From Spirochaetales bacterium (GTDB lineage Bacteria; Spirochaetota; Spirochaetia; SZUA-6; DRHE01), in the NCBI GenBank assembly GCA_011049745.1, contig DRHE01000104.1, positions 1 through 6,151 on the forward strand: DNA of 6,151 nucleotides, read 5' to 3'. Numbering within the stretch: the stretch's first letter is position 1; every line of letters starts with the position of its first letter. The notes beneath the pieces were generated by a model. It saw only the letters and a list, made by a program, of their open reading frames with translations, ran no database searches and was not told where the DNA came from. Of this stretch, positions 1 to 4,528 are shown piece after piece. The translations under genes were made by a program, and so were the position numbers.

Positions 1-75
1 GCGTCTAGATTCCGTGTGAATCAATTGGCACAGGCGGTGGTAGACAATTGGACTAGCAGCGGCGGCAGGAGTTAG
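1..75 (+). CDS. Possible C-terminal tail of an unidentified upstream gene
   Basis: Only one plus-strand frame is open from the left edge: it reads 24 codons (ending NQLAQAVVDNWTSSGGRS) and stops at TAG 73-75. The other two plus frames hit stops within the first 20 bases. The composition (a short amphipathic stretch with a Ser/Gly-rich end) would suit a protein C-terminus, and the orientation agrees with the genes that follow. No family can be recognised from so few residues, and an open stretch this short can occur by chance. The start lies outside the window. Confidence 0.3.
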   Translation, partial: ASRFRVNQLAQAVVDNWTSSGGRS

Positions 76-178
76 CTACCTCACCTCGGAAATCCGGTCT
101 TAAAGGACTCAAATGTTCCGCTGATAAGCTCTTCATGGTCGACGTAGAATTATAGATTTTTGAGCAAAGGGAAAAAAT
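76..178 (+). promoter_or_regulatory. Leader before the transporter operon, with ribosome binding site
   Basis: This is the only non-coding stretch in front of the importer genes, so the operon promoter either lies here or further upstream. The purine-rich AAAGGGA at 166-172 sits about 7 nt before the ATG at 179 and acts as the ribosome binding site. The AT-rich TAGAATTATAG at 145-155 resembles a -10 region, but I found no convincing -35 hexamer at 16-18 nt spacing. A small self-complementary CGGAAATCCG occurs near 91-100. No strong terminator follows the putative upstream stop at 75. Confidence 0.35.
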
Positions 179-910
179 ATGGCCAGGCTGAAAATAGTTA
201 ATCTAACAAAGCGTTTTGATGATGTTGTTGCCGTGGATAACATGAACCTGGAGGTGGAAGAAGGGGAGTTTATCACCCTGCTGGGTCCGTCCGGGTGCGG
301 AAAGACCACCACTCTTCGATCCATCGCTGGCTTTCTGCCGCTCGATGAAGGGGAGATCTACTTCAATGATCGGTTGATGAATAATATTCCTCCTTATAAG
401 CGCTCAACCGCTATGTGTTTTCAATCCTACGCTCTTTTCCCCCATATGACGGTGCAGGATAACATAAGATTCGGCTTAAGAATGCAGAAGGTCCCCATCG
501 AAGAGCAGACGAAGAGAATTGATGAGATTTTAAACATAGTAGGACTGAAAGGTCTGGAACATAGGAAGCCGGCTCAGCTTTCCGGCGGGCAGCAGCAGCG
601 GGTTGCCCTGGCCCGGGCCGTAGTAATCCGGCCCGAGATTCTTCTATTCGATGAGCCCTTGTCCAATCTGGATGCCAAACTCAGAGAGCGGGTGCGGGTG
701 GAAATCAGAGAGCTCCAGAAGCGCTTGAAGATTACCGCCGTCTATGTAACTCACGATCAGGCCGAGGCTTTGGTTATCTCGGATAGAATAGTTATCATGA
801 ATGAGGGCCGCATCGAACAGGTAGGAGACCCTTTTTCCATTTATCGCTCTCCCATTTCAAGTTTTGTGCCCTTATGGTTTTGCCGGCCACCTCAACGAAG
901 AGATCCGTAA
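179..910 (+). CDS. ABC importer ATP-binding protein (PotA/FbpC-like), C-terminally truncated by an inverted segment
   Basis: This is the ATPase that would power the importer encoded by the following genes, on the cytoplasmic face of the membrane. All nucleotide-binding motifs are visible: Walker A GPSGCGKT (36-43), Q-loop Gln82, signature LSGGQ (134-138), Walker B ILLFDE (154-159) with catalytic Glu159, D-loop SNLD (162-165) and H-loop His192. The fold is normal up to SSFV (227-230), where homologues continue into a C-terminal TOBE regulatory domain. Here a 136-bp inverted repeat starts at base 865, and translation runs into 13 foreign residues (PLWFCRPPQRRDP) before TAA at 908-910. The product is 243 aa against roughly 350-370 for the family. 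The NBD might still hydrolyse ATP, but the TOBE domain, which helps dimer contacts and regulation in PotA/MalK relatives, is lost. If the sequence is an artefact, the true gene runs to 1333. The start is chosen from AAAGGGA at proper spacing. Confidence 0.88.
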   Translation: MARLKIVNLTKRFDDVVAVDNMNLEVEEGEFITLLGPSGCGKTTTLRSIAGFLPLDEGEIYFNDRLMNNIPPYKRSTAMCFQSYALFPHMTVQDNIRFGLRMQKVPIEEQTKRIDEILNIVGLKGLEHRKPAQLSGGQQQRVALARAVVIRPEILLFDEPLSNLDAKLRERVRVEIRELQKRLKITAVYVTHDQAEALVISDRIVIMNEGRIEQVGDPFSIYRSPISSFVPLWFCRPPQRRDP

Positions 911-1000
911 TATTCCCCATGAATATGGACTGCGCGATTCTTCCGCTGAGCTTGTTCTTCATCCCCTCTCTATACAAAACCAGATCTTCGGGACGCCAAC
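865..1000 (+). repeat. Left arm of a 136-bp perfect inverted repeat
   Basis: Compared base by base with 1116-1251, this arm is a perfect reverse complement (paired positions sum to 2116). Identity stops sharply at both ends: 864/1252 and 1001/1115 do not pair. It begins TGTGCCCTTATGG and ends GGGACGCCAAC. On the plus strand it is the antisense of ATPase coding sequence and introduces the stop at 908-910. In RNA the two arms could fold into a 136-bp stem with a 115-nt loop. Confidence 0.97.
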
Positions 1001-1121
1001 TGAAAAGGACCTCTTTCCCTTTTATTTCTCTGTCGGTCCTGACGGTTAAACGTCCAAAATCCGTCTCTAAAACGAGTTCCTGGTTTGTTCTGGAAATAAT
1101 GCTGCCTTTGTGAATGTTGGC
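865..1121 (-). pseudogene. Displaced, inverted middle part of the ATPase TOBE region
   Basis: Read on the minus strand from 1121 down to 865, this stretch encodes AN-IHKGSIIS...GRLTVRTD...VLFS-WRPEDLVLYREG...GKTIRAQ, about 85 residues in one open frame. It contains the conserved RPED motif and the start of a TOBE domain as in PotA-like ATPases. It is exactly the piece missing after residue 230 of the upstream ATPase fragment. Its second half (865-1000) duplicates, in reverse orientation, bases 1116-1251. The minus-strand frame then runs past 865 into the antisense of the NBD and stops at 795. It has no plausible start signal, so it is unlikely to be translated. I read it as a rearranged gene fragment, not a gene. 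Confidence 0.85.
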
Positions 1122-1251
1122 GTCCCGAAGATCTGGTTTTGTATAGAGAGGGGATGAAGAACAAGCTCAGCGGAAGAATCGCGCAGTCCATATTCATGGG
1201 GAATATTACGGATCTCTTCGTTGAGGTGGCCGGCAAAACCATAAGGGCACA
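1116..1251 (-). repeat. Right arm of the 136-bp perfect inverted repeat
   Basis: This is the exact reverse complement of 865-1000. It is the copy that lies in the native orientation, coding for the TOBE start and joined seamlessly to the gene's true 3' end. It is therefore probably the original copy, with the left arm being the duplicated one. The spacer 1001-1115 is single copy and codes on the minus strand. Confidence 0.97.
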
Positions 1252-1333
1252 GATGGGCAGTGATGTGCACTATCAGGAAGGAGAGCTAATCACCTTAAGT
1301 GTGCCGGAAGAAAGATTTCACATTATTAGCTGA
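1116..1333 (+). pseudogene. 3' remnant of the ATPase gene (TOBE domain end)
   Basis: In the plus orientation this encodes WRPEDLVLYREGM..., then the TOBE core with GNITDLFVEVAGKTIRAQ, and ends PEERFHIIS at the TGA 1331-1333. It is the natural C-terminus of the PotA-like ATPase, directly ahead of the permease gene, as expected in an ATPase-permease-permease operon. Bases 1116-1251 are one arm of the inverted repeat; 1252-1333 are unique. It is not in continuous frame with the NBD part. Internal starts exist (TTG 1139, ATG 1154), but the purine-rich sequence before ATG 1154 is too close for a good ribosome site. A free TOBE peptide of about 59 residues is therefore possible but unlikely. Reassembling 179-868, the minus-strand segment and this piece gives an ATPase of about 342 residues plus a gap of about 6. 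Confidence 0.85.
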
Positions 1334-1343
1334 AGGAAACCGT

Positions 1344-2192
1344 ATGCCAACCAAAAATAGACTATCCACCCTGCTGCTTCTTCTTCCGGGTGCAGGTTTT
1401 ATCTTTCTATTTTTGGCCGCAGCTATTTTCATGACTGTGCTTCAGAGTTTAGGCTTTTTCAGCCTCACGCAGGAGTCCCGATTCACCTTCGATTACTGGC
1501 GGAACCTTTTTGACCGGCAGGTCATTGATTCCTTTTTATTCTCTTTAAAGGTTGGTGTGGGAAGTTCTTTTGGAACCCTGCTGTTCAGCTATCCGCTGGC
1601 CCTGTTTATGCGAAAAAAATTCTTTGGCAGAAAACCCCTCGGTTCCATGCTGAAAATACCCCTTTTCGTACCCGCTTTAGTGGCGGCCTTTCTAATCATC
1701 AACTTGATCGCCTACCATGGGATGTTAAATCACATCCTTATGGCCCTGGGTATCATAAAGGAGCCCTTGAGGATGCTCAGGGATAAATTCGGCTGGGTTG
1801 TCCTGTTTATTCAAATATGGAAGAATCTACCCTTTCAGCTCTTAATTATTTCCGCTTCTCTGGAAACAATCCAGACTGATATCGAGGATGCGGCCAGAAA
1901 CCTCGGCGCGAATAAACTGGCTTTGGTCCGTTATATCATATTCCCCCTTTCCATTCCCGGCATTCTGGTGGCGGTCATACTGGTTTTTATAAAGACTTTC
2001 GGAGATTTTGCCATAACCTCAGTTGCCGGACCCATATACCCGGTCTCTATCTCGGTACGGATGTATGCGGCGGCGAACATGTTTCAGGAATGGAATCGGG
2101 CGGCCGGAATCGGGGTGGTTATTATTGTAACCGCACTGTTGTTTGTATGGCTGTACTCCCGGCTGGCTAAGATGATGCAGGGGCAAAAATAA
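1344..2192 (+). CDS. ABC importer inner-membrane permease 1 (PotB-like)
   Basis: This is one half of the transmembrane channel of the importer. The protein has 282 residues with hydrophobic segments at about 9-34, 64-89, 103-123, 150-170, 207-230 and 250-275, i.e. six helices as in PotB-type permeases. The cytoplasmic EAA loop, which docks on the ATPase, is at 182-206: DAARNLGA followed by the FP..IPG ending. The LGA form is typical of the polyamine/iron/thiamine/molybdate group; CUT1 sugar permeases usually have DGA. An in-frame ATG at 1299 would add 15 residues but overlaps the ATPase tail. I choose the ATG at 1344 because GAAGGA at 1332-1337 is well placed and the N-terminus MPTKNRLSTLLLLLPG is typical. 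It begins 10 nt after the ATPase stop, and the next gene follows after 1 nt. The exact substrate is not evident. Confidence 0.9.
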   Translation: MPTKNRLSTLLLLLPGAGFIFLFLAAAIFMTVLQSLGFFSLTQESRFTFDYWRNLFDRQVIDSFLFSLKVGVGSSFGTLLFSYPLALFMRKKFFGRKPLGSMLKIPLFVPALVAAFLIINLIAYHGMLNHILMALGIIKEPLRMLRDKFGWVVLFIQIWKNLPFQLLIISASLETIQTDIEDAARNLGANKLALVRYIIFPLSIPGILVAVILVFIKTFGDFAITSVAGPIYPVSISVRMYAAANMFQEWNRAAGIGVVIIVTALLFVWLYSRLAKMMQGQK

Positions 2193-2193
2193 G

Positions 2194-3057
2194 ATGGAAC
2201 AGAAATTGGTGCCCTATTATAGGATCGTAGAAAAGAGACAAAGAACGCTCAGAGGTATCATGGTAGTGTTCTTTATCGTAGTACAGATCGTCTGGATCGG
2301 CCTCCCCATGCTGATGGCCGTGTTCTGGTCTCTGGTTAATCCCGATCATCCCTGGTCCTATCCCCAGGTTTTTCCCTCTCATCTTTCTTTGGCCCAGTGG
2401 GATTATGTGTTCAAGTTTACCAACATTATACGGGCTCTAGGGACAAGCTATTCTATCGCGCCGCTTGCTACAATTTTTACTTTCCTCCTGGCCCTTCCCA
2501 CTGCCTATGTTCTGGGCCGAAGAAGGTTTCAAGGAAGAGAAGCCATCAAGATACTGATTCTCCTGCCCATCATAATGCCGGGAATGGTAACGGCACTTTT
2601 CTTGAGCCGGGTGTTCAGCTTTATAGGTCTGGACCAGAACTTCTTTGGCCTGGTATTAGCTCATTCTCTTATGGGAATGCCCTACATGCTGCGTATTCTT
2701 ACCACCAGTTTTGAAGCCATCCCTCAAGACATCATAGACGCTGCAGAAAACCTGGGGGCCACTAGCTTTGTAAAATTCAAAGAGATCTTTATCCCCATGG
2801 TACTTCCCGGACTCTTTGCCGGAACAATTTTCACTTTTATAACCAGTCTGGAGGAGTTCAGTCTGACCTTTGTTATCGGTACGCCGACCTTCGAGACCAT
2901 ACCGACGATTCTTTTTTCCTTTTTAGGCTATCATTTTATCCGAACCAATGCCGCAGTGGTGTCGCTCATTTTAATGATTCCTAATATTGCCATGCTCTTC
3001 GTGGCTGAACGGTTCCTGAAAACGGAATATCTGGCTGCGGCCTTTGGAAAGATGTGA
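2194..3057 (+). CDS. ABC importer inner-membrane permease 2 (PotC-like)
   Basis: This is the second channel subunit, 287 residues, expected to pair with permease 1. A basic N-terminal stretch (RIVEKRQRTLRG, about 10-21) precedes the first helix at about 22-47. Further hydrophobic segments lie at about 82-108, 117-140, 150-170, 208-230 and 250-275. The EAA loop at 182-206 reads DAAENLGA and ends with IP..LPG, in the same positions as in its partner, consistent with an ancient duplication of the two permeases. The longer periplasmic stretch after helix 1 (NPDHPWSYPQVFPSHLS) is common in PotC-type proteins. The ATG lies 1 nt after the upstream stop, so translation is probably coupled; only a weak purine run (CAGGGGC, 2178-2184) serves as ribosome site. 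No frameshift or missing element is seen. Confidence 0.9.
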   Translation: MEQKLVPYYRIVEKRQRTLRGIMVVFFIVVQIVWIGLPMLMAVFWSLVNPDHPWSYPQVFPSHLSLAQWDYVFKFTNIIRALGTSYSIAPLATIFTFLLALPTAYVLGRRRFQGREAIKILILLPIIMPGMVTALFLSRVFSFIGLDQNFFGLVLAHSLMGMPYMLRILTTSFEAIPQDIIDAAENLGATSFVKFKEIFIPMVLPGLFAGTIFTFITSLEEFSLTFVIGTPTFETIPTILFSFLGYHFIRTNAAVVSLILMIPNIAMLFVAERFLKTEYLAAAFGKM

Positions 3058-3067
3058 ATACCAGGTG

Positions 3068-3100
3068 ATGCAAAGAAGGGAGGTGATCAGGATGGTTTAG
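3068..3100 (+). promoter_or_regulatory. Near-perfect Shine-Dalgarno before a start-stop mini-ORF, ahead of the binding-protein gene
   Basis: GGAGGTGATC at 3079-3088 is complementary over 10 bases to the usual bacterial 16S rRNA 3' end, far better than the ribosome sites of the real genes here. It lies 8 nt before ATG GTT TAG (3092-3100), a two-codon ORF (Met-Val-stop). The same frame is open from ATG 3068, giving a possible 10-residue peptide MQRREVIRMV, but that start has a poor ribosome site. The binding-protein gene begins 48 nt downstream with its own AAGGAG. Ribosomes parked at such a site can protect an mRNA 5' end, as known for STAB-SD sequences in Bacillus. A role here in raising binding-protein output is inference. 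Confidence 0.35.
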
Positions 3101-3148
3101 AAACAGAATCTCACTCGTTGAAACCAAATATTATAAGGAGAGAAAAAA

Positions 3149-4297
3149 ATGAAGAAATGTTTGATGATCGGTTTGATTTTGCTGTTTGCAGGCGGTCTTC
3201 TGTTTGCAGGCGGCAAGCAAGAGAAAGAAGAGCTTGATTACTCGAGCATGAGTTGGGATGAGATCGTATCGGCAGCTAAGGAAGAAGGTGAAGTTACATT
3301 CTATTCCTGGTGGGGTGAAGAGTGGTGGAAAACGGCTATGACGGATTTTTCCAAGAAGTATGGGATCAAAGGCAAAGTAATCATGGCTGAAGGCACCGCT
3401 ACGATGAATAAGATCCTTGCCGAAAAAGATAAGGCAGTGGGAACGATAGACGCTGTGCTTATAGGCGGCAATAGGGTAAAAACCGGCATCGATGCGGGGA
3501 TATTCTATGGGCCCATAATCAATATGATTCCCCATGGCGATAAGCTGGACCCCAAGTTGGCAACATTACAGGAAGGAGTACGGACTGGGGGATACCTGGT
3601 ACCTATCTACCGGAATCAGACGGGCCTGCTGTACGATCCGCAGAGAGTTAGCAATCCTCCTCATACCTGGAATGAGCTGGTGGCCTGGATAAAAGCCAAT
3701 CCCAAACAGTTCGCCTACTGTAATCCTGACAAAGGTGGATCCGGGCAGGCATTCGTACAAACCGTTATTGGATACCTGACTGGCGGACTGGACAAGTACG
3801 CAGGCGATACTGAGCTGGATCCGGCTAAGGTGGCCAACTGGAACCTGGCCTGGGACTGGCTCAATGAGGTAGAAGAAGACACGGTCATTACCGCATCTAA
3901 TAATGAATCGATAGACAGATTGAATCAGGGTGAGGTTTCTCTGATCGTAGCCTGGGATGACGATGTTCTGGTTAACTTGAAGAAAGGCACCCTTTTTAAA
4001 CGAGCAAAACTCTACATCCCCAATATGGGTTTCCCGGGAGGCGGCGATACTGCTGGTGTATTAAAGAATGCTCCTCATAAGGCGGCCAGCTTGCTCTTTA
4101 TTGCCTATTTGACCGAAGCGGATAATCAGATCCGGATGAATGAAACGATTGGAAGTTATCTGGCCAGGACGGATATTAAAGGGAAACAGGCTCTCTTGCC
4201 GGAATCAGAAAGACAAAAAAACGGCGTGATCTGGATTCCCGCTCCCTATAAGGCGCACTTTAAAGCGGAGTTCGTCAAGAATGTGATGATGAAATAG
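3149..4297 (+). CDS. Periplasmic solute-binding protein of the ABC importer (PotD/YnjB/Fbp-like class)
   Basis: This protein captures the substrate outside the membrane and delivers it to the permease pair. It has 382 residues with an export signal at 1-22: basic KK, a hydrophobic core, then LLFAGG. Signal peptidase I cleavage is likely around Ala20-Gly22. The only nearby Cys is residue 4, so there is no classical lipobox. The mature part fits the type II bacterial binding-protein fold: an early beta strand (EVTFYSWWGEEWW, about 48-60), a central YRNQTGLLYDP segment where the chain crosses between lobes, TWNELVAWIKANP, GGSGQAF, and a late AWDDDVL before the C-terminal helices. The tryptophan-rich YSWWGEEWW and the acidic AWDDD could line the site, but the ligand cannot be assigned. 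AAGGAG at 3135-3140, 8 nt before ATG, fixes the start. A strong terminator follows, marking this as the last operon gene. Confidence 0.88.
   Translation: MKKCLMIGLILLFAGGLLFAGGKQEKEELDYSSMSWDEIVSAAKEEGEVTFYSWWGEEWWKTAMTDFSKKYGIKGKVIMAEGTATMNKILAEKDKAVGTIDAVLIGGNRVKTGIDAGIFYGPIINMIPHGDKLDPKLATLQEGVRTGGYLVPIYRNQTGLLYDPQRVSNPPHTWNELVAWIKANPKQFAYCNPDKGGSGQAFVQTVIGYLTGGLDKYAGDTELDPAKVANWNLAWDWLNEVEEDTVITASNNESIDRLNQGEVSLIVAWDDDVLVNLKKGTLFKRAKLYIPNMGFPGGGDTAGVLKNAPHKAASLLFIAYLTEADNQIRMNETIGSYLARTDIKGKQALLPESERQKNGVIWIPAPYKAHFKAEFVKNVMMK
3182..3213 (+). repeat. 14-bp direct repeat duplicating a hexapeptide in the signal peptide
   Basis: CTGTTTGCAGGCGG occurs at 3182-3195 and again at 3200-3213, a period of 18 bp. 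It encodes LLFAGG twice in tandem (residues 11-16 and 17-22 of the binding protein). The 18-bp unit keeps the frame, so gain or loss of a copy would lengthen or shorten the hydrophobic core by six residues without breaking the gene. Confidence 0.9.
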
Positions 4298-4319
4298 GCT
4301 TTTCTTTTTCTGGATGAAT

Positions 4320-4360
4320 GCGGCCTGGAAGTTATTTTTCCTTCCGGGCCGCTTTATTCT
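4320..4360 (+). terminator. Rho-independent terminator of the transporter operon
   Basis: A 12-bp stem is formed by GCGGCCTGGAAG (4320-4331) and CTTCCGGGCCGC (4341-4352), with a single T-G wobble and a 9-nt T-rich loop. It is followed by TTTATTCT. It lies 22 nt after the binding-protein stop. The stem is GC-rich and the tail moderately T-rich, so it should end most plus-strand transcripts and separate the importer from the downstream mannosidase. Confidence 0.85.
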
Positions 4361-4528
4361 AAGGGCTGCAGTAAACAGCAAATGCGGAATTACAAACGCT
4401 GTACAAATGAGTTTTGCTGCCTGAAAAAATCGAGGATTCAGAGATTTGTTTGGATTATGTGGCGATTATCAATCATAGATGTCATGGATCTTTAAATTAT
4501 ACAGACGCCATCTTCATAGGAGTTTCAC

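Noticed and set aside
865..1251. Invertible phase-variation switch in the ATPase gene
   Set aside because: Flipping the spacer between the arms gives A - rc(C) - B - C - D, which still has the antisense arm with its stop between A and B. Neither orientation restores the gene, and no recombinase gene is in the window.
865..1251. Insertion sequence, MITE or other mobile element with terminal inverted repeats
   Set aside because: Arms and spacer are all pieces of the ATPase gene itself. There is no transposase, no foreign sequence and no target-site duplication.
795..1270. Several short open frames on both strands across the repeat (60-90 codons)
   Set aside because: They are antisense or out-of-frame readings of the duplicated arm and share identical strings because the arm is present twice. 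None has a good ribosome site.
1299..1343. Upstream start for permease 1 (15 extra residues)
   Set aside because: It would overlap the ATPase tail, has a polar N-terminus unlike the family and lacks a good ribosome site, whereas ATG 1344 has GAAGGA at suitable spacing.
2397..2714. Plus-strand open frame of 105 codons within permease 2
   Set aside because: It is out of frame with the permease, which shows consistent membrane helices and the EAA loop across the same bases.
3131..3535. Minus-strand open frame of 134 codons opposite the binding-protein gene
   Set aside because: It is antisense to a clearly coding frame with signal peptide and ribosome site, and its translation resembles no family.
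4361..4528. Promoter and operator for the mannosidase
   Set aside because: TTGGAT (4450-4455) and several AT-rich -10-like hexamers exist, but no pair has good sequence and 16-18 nt spacing. CAGCAAA (4376-4382) and TTTGCTG (4413-4419) form a 7-bp inverted repeat too short and too far apart to call an operator.
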